Assembly (NCBI RefSeq): GCF_040954645.1
Contig: NC_092803.1
Location: 61,463,984 to 61,527,983 of the forward strand
Reading direction: 5' to 3'
Length of the DNA: 64,000 bases
DNA from: Diabrotica undecimpunctata
Lineage: Eukaryota > Arthropoda > Insecta > Coleoptera > Chrysomelidae
A model generated the notes under the pieces. That model did no database searches. It had not been told where the DNA came from and saw only the letters and a list, made by a program, of their open reading frames with translations. Numbering within the stretch: position 1 is the stretch's first letter; each line of letters begins with the position of its first letter. Below are positions 1 to 9,779 of this stretch, in pieces. The position numbers and the translations under genes were made by a program.

Positions 1-76
1 ACCACCTTCTGTTGTCTCCGGGTGCTCTGTAGAGGGCTTCGAATATACTGTCGAGAGCTCCTCTACTTAAATCCAT
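1..76 (-). CDS. Partial gag-like ORF start at window edge
   Basis: On the minus strand an ATG at 76-74 opens a frame beginning MDLSRGALDSIFEALYRA that stays open to the window edge (25 codons). It lies about 90 bases downstream, on the minus strand, of a candidate LTR. That is the layout expected for the first ORF (gag) of an LTR retrotransposon reading leftward out of the window. I do not recognise the 25 residues, so a first exon of an unrelated gene is possible. Function is inferred from context only. Confidence 0.3.
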   Translation of the reverse strand, partial: MDLSRGALDSIFEALYRAPGDNRRW

Positions 77-165
77 TTTCGGGTTATGGACTTGGGAAAT
101 ATTTATCTTCGGTGTCTTTCCTACATGACAATTTCTTCGTCGAAATAAAAATACCAAGTTAAGTT

Positions 166-595
166 GAAACAATTCTCAGCCACAGAGTATGGAAAATAAA
201 TGCAGGAAGCAGAGCCCCGAGAGCACTAAGCTCTCGGAGAGCCCGTGAGGGACTGACTTGGCTCACTTGGCTGACCTGAAAATCGCCAATATTTATATGC
301 GCTGTTCGAGCGATAAATAGGGATTTCCAGGTCAAGAGCCAATGGGAAAATTCGAGGCGGGGCGATGCGCATCGACACTCCGTAGTACAACGCGGCGTCA
401 GTTTCAGCTGACAAGCGAAGCAGTAACATCTCCAGAAGATGCCAACCCATGTGTTGGCGAAACGTCGCGAACTAATCTCACAAGACAACGGCCTAACATC
501 CCGAACAAACAGTTTAACAAATATATTAAACTGTCAAAAATTAAGATAAACTCGCAGTTGATACCCCGGTTGTGCCCATAAGGGTTAAATAAACA
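166..595 (-). mobile_element. Candidate LTR of an LTR retrotransposon (minus orientation)
   Basis: Read on the minus strand, a purine-rich run (TTGGGGGAG) is followed at 595 by TGTTTATTTAACCC, the expected layout of a polypurine tract next to an LTR start. Inside, a TATA-like ATATAAATATT occurs on the minus strand near 285-300. The unit appears to end near 166-175, just before the gag-like ATG at 76. Right of 600 the minus frame can be read as a pol-like tail (DDELQNLRTWG). If that reading is right, this LTR has internal sequence on both sides. No second LTR is visible in the window, so borders are provisional. Confidence 0.35.
433..465 (+). other. CAGAAGA-stem-GAAAC motif (degenerate hammerhead-like)
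   Basis: CAGAAGA (433-439) is followed by the hairpin GCCAAC/GTTGGC (441-446, 453-458) and then GAAACGTC. This is the order of the hammerhead ribozyme core (CUGANGA, stem II, GAAA), but the first box has A in place of U. It lies inside the candidate LTR on the opposite strand to its transcription. Catalysis is unlikely. It is listed because intact-looking versions recur at 2525, 42688 and 43670. Confidence 0.3.
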
Positions 596-599
596 CTCC

Positions 600-3172
600 C
601 CCAAGTCCGGAGATTCTGCAATTCATCGTCTTTTACAGGACAAATTTTGCAACATGACTTCCAACGCCGCTGGAAGAGTTGTTTTTATGGCCCCCGTATG
701 AGTTATAACTTGGTTTGTATTAGGCTTAAAAATTAAAGGCTCTTTGATTTTTTATGATCTACATTTTATCGATAAAATTTTAGAATTTAGTAAAGCTTTA
801 GAATTATTCGTGTCAAATCAATAATTGAAAACAACAAAAAAAAATATTTTCCGTCACGAATAAGTCTAAAAGGATTGATTTATCGAAAAAACTATAGAAT
901 TTTTTTGCTTAGAGTATCGATTTTCTATCGATTCTTATTTTCAATATAAAGGTACCAACCCCCCAGTGGAGTGGATTTCACCCCCAAGCTAAAAACACTC
1001 TTCGGCATAGGGTCGATTTTTAAGTTACAGGTAAATATAAAAATCGATGCTTCTTGACGGAAATCGGATTTTAAAACTTTGTTACATCGTACTAAGCCTA
1101 TAATGATATGTCAGAGAAATTGAAAAGGATACGTCAACTGGATAAAACACAAAAGATGAGTGAAGTCCGACTTTGATGAAAATTATGATTGTTTTATATG
1201 ACTATGATTTACCGATTGTAAAATTTCAGTTTCCACAAATTTAACAGACGAAATTTTCCGATACATACTACGAGTTTATAAAAATATTGTAACTATAATT
1301 AACTCTTGAATTACGAGGCAATAAAGATAGAATATTTTAGAAAACATTCGCACTGTCAATATATTTTCTGGCTGTACACTTTTTATCAAATTTAAGTTTC
1401 TTAAATAGTATGTGTATTCTTATAGGTAGGTTTTAATTAGTTTACAAAATATAATTATTTTTATAATTGTTTGTAATTATTTGTTTTAAAAATATCTAAA
1501 ATTAAAGATTATTTCTTATCTTATATATATATAAACATCCAATATTTTATCAAAGTGAACGTAAATATTATGTTTGTGTCGTTCAAATTTAGAAAAAAAG
1601 ATTTTCTGTTTACTGACACAATACTTATCAATATTTTTTACCTGATCCTTAAATGTTATAAAGATGTAATATTTGTAATCACTTTAATTTGAAATAATAT
1701 GCGTAACATCTGCGTGCATTAGTAGATCTTATGACGCACTATTTTGCTATTTTTTTTTTGCACTTCTGTCACCTTTCTATATCTAACCGGTTACCTCTCA
1801 ATATCTAACCGGTTTTGGATCGAAATAATATGAAAATAAAATTTCAATTCTATAGGATATATTTCTCGGTCCGTCCGTCTGTCAAGTCGTAGATTGAAAA
1901 AACTCTTAAATTAATAAAAACTGTATAACTCGTACATGAAGATGGATATACTTATTTTGACCCGGGATTCGTAATCAGTATGCAAAACCTACTAATAATA
2001 TCAACAATGTTCAAACACAAGAAAATACATAAAGAAACGTGGGTGAGTCTCCAACGATGGCGTTGCAAAAAATCAGACCGATTATGTTTTGGTAGATGCC
2101 TATATAAGAAACTCTTTTTAATTAGTAATAGTGATTTTGTAAATATTCTCTAGTTATTAAATGTGTAGTATCGATTGATTACGCTTTATTTTTCTCTTAA
2201 GTACAACCCTACCAAACCAAACACATAAGGAATCATCGCCGTGAAGTCCGCTTACATATATCGAAGGAAACTCTGTAACAGTCCATGGTCGTTAAATATC
2301 TGGTACTTTACACGCTGGGGAAAGGAATTTAATAAGCTTTCCCCCGAACAATTGGTGGAGATCAGTCAAAGTTCAATCAATTGCCATGAAGTGAATTTAC
2401 ATAAAATTTTAATATCCTGTAAAATGATTAACAATCATGTACTCTATTACAAACTTAATAACATTTAAAGGGTTTTCACCGTGTATTTAGTGTCTTTAAA
2501 TATGTATACCTATTAGTAGCAGCACTGAAGATGGAATAAATATTCCGAAAACTTCTTCTTTTCTTTTAAATATTCTCGATTTTTTTACTGAACATTTTTT
2601 GTGATATATGTATATATACGACTACAGAAAATAAACTTTTCTTTGTGGATTTTGAACATAATATTCAGTTTTTCGTCTATATTTACTTGTTCATATGACT
2701 AGTTGTTATTTAACGTTAATGTAGCTTTTTAGTTTTAGTTGAAATTCAGCACAAAGAGATTATTGTTAGTTGTTGCGTCTTTATCTGAATATTTTAATCT
2801 TTCTCAATTTTTATTTGTCAAAATTAGGGTAATGTTTATATTACCTAGGTATAAAAATCTAAACATGGTAAGAAAGGAATTTACAGTACAGTATATATTA
2901 TATCAATGACCTAAAATACACTCTCGACATTTTTCGTATGAGGTAGACTATGGTTTATTGGTGACCGCAACGTATAAGTTTACCATCGATTCAAAAACCG
3001 ATCAAATAATACTAATCGGACAAATGATTTGTTTAACAAAATATTCTTTGAATTTCTGGTTACTTTTGGATATTAATTCATAGAGAAAGTATGATAAACT
3101 AATTTTATCGAACGCAATAAATTAGAATAAGAAAGTCATCGACATTACGTTCATGTATCTTAAATATTTTAG
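600..3172. other. Gene-free AT-rich stretch
   Basis: No coding exon could be supported. It would be expected to hold intron or upstream exons of the SOCS gene beginning at 3173, but no upstream exon with matching phase was recognised. A short direct repeat (ATATCTAACCGGTT twice, about 1780-1813) and a frame of 75 codons at 2241-2468 without recognisable similarity are the only structure seen besides the hairpin motif at 2525-2550. Confidence 0.5.
2525..2550 (+). other. CTGAAGA-stem-GAAA motif (hammerhead-like core)
   Basis: CTGAAGA at 2525-2531 is followed by the perfect 6-bp stem GGAATA/TATTCC (2533-2538, 2541-2546) closed by AA, and immediately by GAAA (2547-2550). This matches the conserved CUGANGA / stem II / GAAA part of a hammerhead ribozyme. 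Stems I and III were not convincingly identified, so activity is not claimed. Such cores are known in Penelope-like elements, and similar motifs occur near Penelope sequence later in the window. Confidence 0.4.
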
Positions 3173-3325
3173 GATGCGATCTCAGCATGAAGATTGTGAG
3201 GAAGCGGCACGGCTTCAAAGGGCTCGAGAAATCGAAGAAGGTGTAATAGCACCTGCAAATTTCCGTTTAATTCGAAGAGTTCAATTATTGTGTTCAGATA
3301 ATGAAGAGTCTCAAGCACCCAGGAG
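3173..3325 (+). CDS. Socs36E: Socs36E/SOCS5-like gene, internal exon upstream of SH2
   Basis: The exon lies between an acceptor (AATATTTTAG ending at 3172) and a donor (AG/GTAATA at 3326). It encodes a 50-residue segment containing EEAARLQRAREIEEGVIAPAN and a basic RLIRR stretch. A similar Arg-rich, IEEG-containing segment precedes the SH2 domain in SOCS4/SOCS5-type proteins. It ends with two bases of a codon (AG), which the first base (G) of the exon at 12120 completes, so the reading frame continues. The exon starts mid-codon (one base before ATG 3174), so that ATG is probably internal and an upstream exon is missing. SOCS5-type proteins restrain JAK/STAT and receptor tyrosine kinase signalling in the cytoplasm. 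Assignment rests on similarity by eye plus phase agreement. Confidence 0.7.
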
Positions 3326-3899
3326 GTAATAATTTCTAATTGTTATTTTAGCCTTAGTTTTAATAAAGTTAAAAAAAATTATGTCAGAAGAAACTTGCAT
3401 TCGTAGTTTATCAGTTCAGCAAAAATTTTTGTTATATGTAAATCTAAATAATTATTGTATTCTTAGAATCTAGAACCTTACGAGGTATTTTGCAAACCTA
3501 CTTGAATCTCTTACTATTTAATGATCTTGTCAGAATAGAGAAGACTTAGAAAACACTAATTTTTTAACACCCTGTCAAAGTCTGAGTTCAATTAGTTTAC
3601 AAGTTATAGTGTTAAATTTCGTGTGTCGGTAAACATTACTTTCAATGGTCTTTACCCAATTACTTTCAATAAGTCTTATTTAAACTCAATTTCATCGGAA
3701 ACAACAGTTCATACTTCACCATTTTTCGTTTTTGTCATTTAGATAGCTGCCTTCAAAGCTGGTTCTGATAGTTTCAAAAAAATCAACGACTAGCAGAAAC
3801 GCTCGAAAAATACAAGAATAATAAAAGCATCGTTTTAAAATCACACGGTATCTTTATAATCATCGAAGGTAGAAATCAGCAGTTAAAGGATGGACTAAT

Positions 3900-4945
3900 C
3901 TTGTAACGTAAATTAAACCTGGGAAGAAAGGATGCCCAGAAGTTGGGTATTGCTCTGGGTAACATAAAAATTAACCGAAGGCGAAGTTTAGTCTTAAAAT
4001 TTAAGATTAATGAAGAATTCCATGAATACTCTAACCACAGAGGAATTACGCTTCTATATACAGCATATAAAATGTTTTCCACAGTACTATGGCACCATAT
4101 GCAGAACGGATAATAGGAAAATACCAGGCTGGTTTCAGATGTGGTAAATCGACAATTCATCAGATTGCAACGCTGGAACAAATTTTGGAAAAAACACTGG
4201 AATATGGCATTGATACTCATCACATTTTTATAGAGTACAAAGCAGCCTACGACTGTGTGAATAGAAGAGAAATGTTTAAAACAATGAAAGAATTGGGAAT
4301 ACCAAATCAGTTGGTAAATTTAACAAAACTAACTCTTGAAAAAGAATGTAGAAAAGAATCAGCTACAAAAATGGGTTTAATAATAAACACCAACAAAACG
4401 AAATTTGCACGGCCAACAGATCCTATTTTGAGCTCAATCTCCTTAAATCCACAATTATATCGAGAAATACAAAAATAAAACTCTACAAAACAATAATACG
4501 CCCACTCCTAACATATGGTTCAGCGACCTGGACTCTAACAAAAAATAATGAAAACATGTTAGGATGTTTCAAAAGAAAAGTACTAAGGCGAATCTATGGA
4601 GCAAAGAATGACAATGGAGTGTGGAGAAGACGATACAACTTCGAACTTAATAGGATATACCAGAAACCTGATATCGTAAAACATATTAAGATAGGACGCC
4701 TGAGGTGGACAGGGCATGTAATACGGATGAAACAAAATGACCCAGCTAGAAAAACGCTCCTTGATAGACCCATTGGTCAGAGAAGAAGAGGAAGACCCAG
4801 AACAAGGTTCCTTGATAACATCGATGAAGCCATGAGAACTATGGGAATACGTGCTTGGCGGGGAAAGGCGATGGGTTGGGACGACTTGAAAGAAAGTCTT
4901 GAGGAGGCTAGGACCCACGCAGGTTTGTAATGCCAGAATGGTGAT
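3900..4945 (+). mobile_element. RTE-like non-LTR retrotransposon fragment (RT and 3' end)
   Basis: This is a frameshifted copy of a reverse transcriptase C-terminal half. Around 3960-4300 the frames read NHRGITLLYTAYK, GKYQAGFRCGKSTIHQ and a decayed catalytic region. After an internal deletion that removes the YADD box, 4556-4930 is open for 124 codons (FKRKVLRRIYGAKNDNGVW, RRRGRPRTRFLDNI, HAGL stop). The 3' end is GCCAGAATGGTGATGATGAT, the TGATGAT tail seen in the sister copies at 26123 and 45114. It sits in the first SOCS intron in the sense direction. It is dead: it lacks the endonuclease and the RT active site. Confidence 0.8.
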
Positions 4946-5820
4946 GATGATACATATTAATTTTCATTTTTCAAACAAAAATGTCCATTCAAAAATGATA
5001 CCCTCACACATACATCTTTATAAAAAGTTAAAAATTATTGCTCGGGATGACTTGGTAAAATATTTGATTTAAAATGATCTTATTATTAAACGTTATATAA
5101 ATAAATGGAAAATTAGAATTTACCTTGGTCATTATCGTATCGTGATAAGTGAAGAATTTATCTCGTATTATAATCCACATACAAATTTAGTATAGTATAT
5201 AAGAAAAGGATGGATATTAAAACATGCAAAAAATTTGAAGGGATACACCTCATTAAAAAACACTGCAACACTGCACTGATACTAGTTACATGATATGTTG
5301 AAAATAAAAAAAATTACAGGTGTTTTTCCTTTTGCATTGATCACCATCATTGAAATATTCAGCATAGTTATTTAATCAGCTTTATCAGTATTTAAAAAAC
5401 GGTAAAAACTTACAGTAAATTGTGAGTTTGTTTATCTTTATCCACTGACTGCAATGTATGCGGATTCTTCCAACAAGGAATAACTGGGTGAACTGCGTCC
5501 CAGAACTGGTTCTAGACCAAAATATGAACCCTGGAAACTAAAGGGCAACATAAAAAGGAAACCATAACAGATTTCTTAAAATTAAATAAAATAACTGCCA
5601 AAGATACACTTGATCGCCAAAGGTGATTCAAAAACCCGAACATCGCCCGTACGTTCAGCTTGGGTCGTTTTGCTTGGCAAATTTGGCTTTGAAAATAAAC
5701 ATTTAGATTTTGTTTGTTCTTGTTCGAATATTTAAGTGTACGACGCAAATTAAAACCTTTGGAATAAAAAATGCTACAATCTGTTAACAAAAATCATTGT
5801 CATTTATGACAGAGACAACT
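4946..5820. other. Intronic gene-free stretch
   Basis: Part of the large SOCS intron. No gene, recognisable element end or tandem array was seen; the short open frame at 5512-5790 (minus) has no recognisable features. Confidence 0.5.
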
Positions 5821-5828
5821 CACTTCTA

Positions 5829-6200
5829 AAGCCCGCCATTCACGTTCCAACAACGCAGCACAATTTTGTCGGATGGGAACACACACGTACCGATTTTGCA
5901 GTATGAGTTTTACTTTCAAATCAAAACCATGTCAGATAACGATATACTTTTAGCGGCTCTTGCTCATTGTATAAACGAAAAAAATACAAAAAACGTAGGT
6001 GGTGGTGCAAAAATTGGTTGCTGAAAATATATTCATACTGTCACGTACATTTATTAGAAGAATTGTGATTATATCCAGATCATTTTAATTCACTTTCTTA
6101 ACATGTTCAAAAATTATTTATTTTCTTTTTTACCAACTCTTCATTAGTATCCGCTTTCACTTCTTGGAATTTACCAACCAAAATATTCACAGCTTTTTTT
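5829..6200 (+). mobile_element. Candidate 5' end of a PIF/Harbinger-like element
   Basis: GCCCGCCATTCACGTTCCAA begins a terminal-like block whose reverse complement recurs, diverged, at about 11955-11998 (TTGGAACGTGAGTGGAGGG). About 100 bases in, an ATG opens MSDNDILLAALAHCIN before the frame decays. The terminal style and short N-terminal start resemble PIF/Harbinger elements, but no DDE domain is present here. Confidence is low. The two inverted blocks may delimit one element of about 6.2 kb later filled with other insertions, or may be two separate MITE ends. Confidence 0.3.
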
Positions 6201-6405
6201 AGCGGTTTTATCATGATATAATGTCGATTTATCCAAAGACACTCTTGTTCTTTATAAATGCCAAAGAAATCTCTAGCTATACTAAAACAATTTTTAATTG
6301 AAGGTGATTACTTGGCAACATCGCATTTAACGAAGTCCTTAACGATAACTTTTCAACGAAATCATATTGTACTTATCAATTTTGCAGAGGCGTACCAATA
6401 AAAAA

Positions 6406-6972
6406 TTTAATTATTTATTTAAACACATAAGTAATTACGTAAAAATTAAATCTAAGACCGATATAATTATTAAATTATCATGTGTCTTTTAACAGGTATC
6501 TTATAGTTGTCTAACAAAATAAAGTAAAAAATTTTATTGTTATTATAGAGTACCTAATACAGTACTTCAAAAAACAGAAATCTTTGCACAATACTTATTT
6601 TTTCATTAGACGAAACAATCTGAAATGTTCACATACGATCTCGTCGTTGCACTTCATTCTCTATTTATAGAATTGCTGTCTGCTATAAACGTTATATTTG
6701 TTTTGTTTTACCTTGATTTGAATTGATTTAATTATTTATTTAAACACATAAGTAATTACGTAAAAATTAAATCATAAGACCGATATAATTATTAAATTAT
6801 CATGTGTCTTTTGACAGGTATATCCTAGTTGTCTAACATATTAAAGTAAAATTTTATTCTTATTAAAGAGTACCTAATACAGAACTTCAAAAAACAGAAA
6901 TTTTTGGAAAATACTTATTTTTTTCATTACACTAAACAATCTGAAATTTTAACATACGATCTCGTCATTATA
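6406..6972 (+). repeat. Tandem duplication, unit about 321 bp
   Basis: The block starting TTTAATTATTTATTTAAACA at 6406 is repeated starting at 6727 with small differences. Unit 1 runs to about 6720 and ends with CTATTTATAGAATTGCTGTC. Unit 2 is interrupted at 6973 by the RTE-like insertion, and its last part (CTATTTATAGAATTGCTGTG) resumes at 9565-9620. The two copies differ by scattered substitutions and small indels, so the duplication clearly predates the insertion. Confidence 0.75.
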
Positions 6973-6973
6973 C

Positions 6974-9545
6974 TTCTTCTTCTACGGCACTACAGCCCAA
7001 AATGAGCCTTGGCCTCCTTTATTTTTTGCCTCCACCCTTGTCTGTCTGTGGCTGCTCTTCTCCATACACGGACTCCTAAAAGTGCTTGTGCGTCGCTGCT
7101 TACTGTGTCTTCCCAGCGCTTTCTTGGCTTTCCAACTGGTCTCTTTCCCTGCATTCTGGCGTTCAGTGCTCGTTTTGGTAGCCTATCCTCTCCCATTCGT
7201 ATCACATGTCCGGCCCATTGCAATCTTTGTATTCTAATGAAGTCTGACAGGGGTGTTTCCTTATACAGTTGATAGAGCTCGTTGTTATATCGAATTCTGA
7301 AGATTCCGTTTTCCCTCACAGGTCCTAGTATTCTCCTCAGTACTTTTCTTTCGAATGTGTCGAGTTTGTTTTTGGATGTTTCTTTCAGGACCCATGCTTC
7401 GCTGCCATAACATGCTATTGGCCGAATTAAAGTTTTATAGATTCTCATCTTTGTATTTCGGTGGACACTTTTAGACCGAAATATAGACAGGGCAGAATAA
7501 GCTTTGTTTGCCTGCGTTATCCTTTTTCGTATTTCTCCATCCTCTGCTCCATCGGCATATATTTCTACTCCCAGGTATGTAAACTTTCCAACCGTTTCAA
7601 TGTCATCTTCATGCATAATGTTTTGTGGGATTATATTTCTTCTCGTCTGTACCATTATTTTTGTTTTTTCTGTGTTAATTACCAGACCTAGCCTTTTCGT
7701 TTGTGTTTTTAACTCTGCGTATGCTTCCTGTGCTCCTGTTGATGTTCTACTCATAATATTAATATCATCGGCGTAGGCAGCCAGTTGAACCGTTTTATTG
7801 GTCAGTAGGTTTTCTCGTCCAGTTTGCATTTGCCTAACCGCATACTCCAGTGCCAGGTTAAACAATGTTGGTGCCAGCCCATCTCCCTGCTTTAGTCCCT
7901 GCGAGATTTTGAAAAAGTCTGTCCGGTTGTTTTGTATTCGTACACATGCCTGAGTTTCATCCATTGTGGCTTTAATGAGTCTAATCAGCTTATGTGGTAT
8001 TGCTAATTCTGCCAATATATAGTATAGTCTGTCCCTTTTGACTGAATCGTATGCCTGTTTGAAGTCTACAAACACGTTGTGAACATCAATGTCGTGTTCC
8101 CACGATTTGCTCAAGACCTGCTTGACTGTAAATATTTGATCCATTGTCGATCTTCCCCGTCTGAAGCCCGTCTGATATTCTCCAATAATATTTTCTGCTA
8201 GTGGTTGGAGTCGCTGGTTTATAATATACGTGAGGACTTTATACGCTGTACATAGTAGAGAAATTCCACGGTAGTTTTTGCACTGGAGTTTGTCTCCTTT
8301 TTTATAGATTGGGCATACTATACTTTTCTTCCATTCGTCGGGTATTTTCTCTTCTTGCCATATTTCTTTGATAAGCGCGTGGATATGACTTGATAGGTGG
8401 TTGCCACCTACCTTATACAGTTCTGCTGGAATCTCGTCAACTCCCGGGGCTTTATTGTTTTTCTGGGCCTTAATAGCTTCGAGAACTTCCTCTATGGTTG
8501 GAGCTTCTACTTCAACTTCGTTCTCTTCTACATGGTTCGTACCCATTTCATCTTCCATATCTACTTGTGTTCCAAGTAGGGTCTGAAAATAATGCTTCCA
8601 GGTTTCTGTGACTTTCTGTTGGTCACTGATTATTTGCCCACTTTCATCTTTGCATAGGCTTGTTTGAGGTTTATATCCACTTTTTATCTTTTTTAGGTAT
8701 TCGTAAGCTCCTCTAGTTTCGTTTTTTTTGAAATTTTGTTCCATTTCTTCTATTTGTCCATTTTCATAAGCTCTCTTTTTGTTTCTGCATATCTTGTCTG
8801 CTTTCCGTCTTGCGACTTCAAATGATGTTCGTCTTTCCCGTGTTCTTCTTGTTATGTACATTTTGTGCGCTTCGTTTCTTTCTTCTATCGCTTGCCTGCA
8901 CTCGTCATCAAACCATGTTCCTCTTCTCTTCTTTTTCTTGTTTCCCACGGTGGACGCTGCTGCTGTCAGCACTGCTGTTTTGATATTATTCCATTTGCTC
9001 TCTATGGAGTGCAGTTCTTGTGTCCTTAGCTCATTTGTGACTTCTTGCTCGAACTTCTCTCTACATTCCTGAGTCTTCAGTTTTTCCAGGTCTAGTTTGT
9101 TTGTTCTTTGTTGTCTTTCGTTTCTTTCTCTGTTAACTCTGCACCTAAATTTGGTTTGCAGTAAAAGATGGTCTGATCCACAGCATGCTCCTCGTCGTGT
9201 TCTCACATCAGAGATACTACTGGCTGCCCTTTTGTCTATCATCACATGGTCAATTTGATTGGTTGTGGTTCCATCTGGTGAGATCCACGTCATTTTGTGT
9301 ATGTCTTTATGTGGGAAGCATGTGGAGCTTATAACCATGTTTTTACTGGTGGCAAAATTTATCAAAAACTTCCCATTCTCGCTTGTTTCATTGTGCAGTG
9401 AGTGTTTTCCTGTTGTGCCATAGAACTGCGGTTCCTTGCCTATTTTGGCATTCATATCACCCATTATAACCTTAATGTCATTTTTTGGCGCGTTGTCATA
9501 TACTATCTCCAGCTGTTGATAGAGGCTTTCCTTTGTATGGCTTTC
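6974..9545 (-). mobile_element. RTE-like non-LTR retrotransposon, 5' truncated, 13-bp target duplication
   Basis: The inserted segment is bounded by an exact direct repeat CTCGTCATTATAC (6961-6973 and 9546-9558). The minus-strand 3' end is a short GTAGAAGAAGAA tail at 6974. The 5' side begins inside the endonuclease domain, so it is truncated, as is usual for target-primed reverse transcription. The host sequence is the second unit of the 321-bp tandem repeat. The exact target duplication and the open frame suggest a young insertion relative to the other RT fragments here. Confidence 0.85.
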
Positions 9546-9563
9546 CTCGTCATTATACATCAT
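6990..9563 (-). CDS. Endonuclease/reverse transcriptase polyprotein of RTE-like element (5' truncated)
   Basis: The frame is open for 857 codons. The first few residues (MMYNDEE) come from flanking DNA and the 13-bp target duplication, so the ATG is a chance start. Residues 1-140 are the C-terminal part of an exonuclease-endonuclease-phosphatase domain (VIMGDMNAKIG, QIDHVMI, GSDHLLLQTKFR). An RT palm follows (KKGDKLQCKNYRGISLL, FRRGRSTMDQI, VFVDFKQAYDSV, GLKQGDGLAPTLFNLALE) with the catalytic YADD at about 597-600. The C-terminal region FERKVLRRILG...WAGHVIRMGEDRLPKRAL ends in AHFGL. The RT half is intact, but missing N-terminal endonuclease motifs should prevent autonomous movement. Clade naming (RTE-like) is by eye. 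Confidence 0.85.
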   Translation of the reverse strand: MMYNDEESHTKESLYQQLEIVYDNAPKNDIKVIMGDMNAKIGKEPQFYGTTGKHSLHNETSENGKFLINFATSKNMVISSTCFPHKDIHKMTWISPDGTTTNQIDHVMIDKRAASSISDVRTRRGACCGSDHLLLQTKFRCRVNRERNERQQRTNKLDLEKLKTQECREKFEQEVTNELRTQELHSIESKWNNIKTAVLTAAASTVGNKKKKRRGTWFDDECRQAIEERNEAHKMYITRRTRERRTSFEVARRKADKICRNKKRAYENGQIEEMEQNFKKNETRGAYEYLKKIKSGYKPQTSLCKDESGQIISDQQKVTETWKHYFQTLLGTQVDMEDEMGTNHVEENEVEVEAPTIEEVLEAIKAQKNNKAPGVDEIPAELYKVGGNHLSSHIHALIKEIWQEEKIPDEWKKSIVCPIYKKGDKLQCKNYRGISLLCTAYKVLTYIINQRLQPLAENIIGEYQTGFRRGRSTMDQIFTVKQVLSKSWEHDIDVHNVFVDFKQAYDSVKRDRLYYILAELAIPHKLIRLIKATMDETQACVRIQNNRTDFFKISQGLKQGDGLAPTLFNLALEYAVRQMQTGRENLLTNKTVQLAAYADDINIMSRTSTGAQEAYAELKTQTKRLGLVINTEKTKIMVQTRRNIIPQNIMHEDDIETVGKFTYLGVEIYADGAEDGEIRKRITQANKAYSALSIFRSKSVHRNTKMRIYKTLIRPIACYGSEAWVLKETSKNKLDTFERKVLRRILGPVRENGIFRIRYNNELYQLYKETPLSDFIRIQRLQWAGHVIRMGEDRLPKRALNARMQGKRPVGKPRKRWEDTVSSDAQALLGVRVWRRAATDRQGWRQKIKEAKAHFGL

Positions 9564-9779
9564 TTTCTATTTATAGAATTGCTGTGTGCTGTAAACGTTA
9601 TATTTGTTTTTCTTGATTTGAAAGTTTCCTTGTGTTGTATTTGTTTATATAAATATAAAAATATAGTATGAAGTTCATATGAATTACAATGAAGTAAGCT
9701 AAACTATTATCAAGTGAATACGTGTATGTAGTAGTGCATTTGTTTATTTCAGTAAATTCTCGAAATATGAAATGAAAAT

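Noticed and set aside
2241..2468. 75-residue ORF as an upstream SOCS exon
   Set aside because: No SOCS-like residues, no phase-compatible donor before its stop, and it ends in a stop codon.
7009..9072. Several 60-97-codon plus-strand frames
   Set aside because: They are shadows of the 857-codon minus-strand RT frame.
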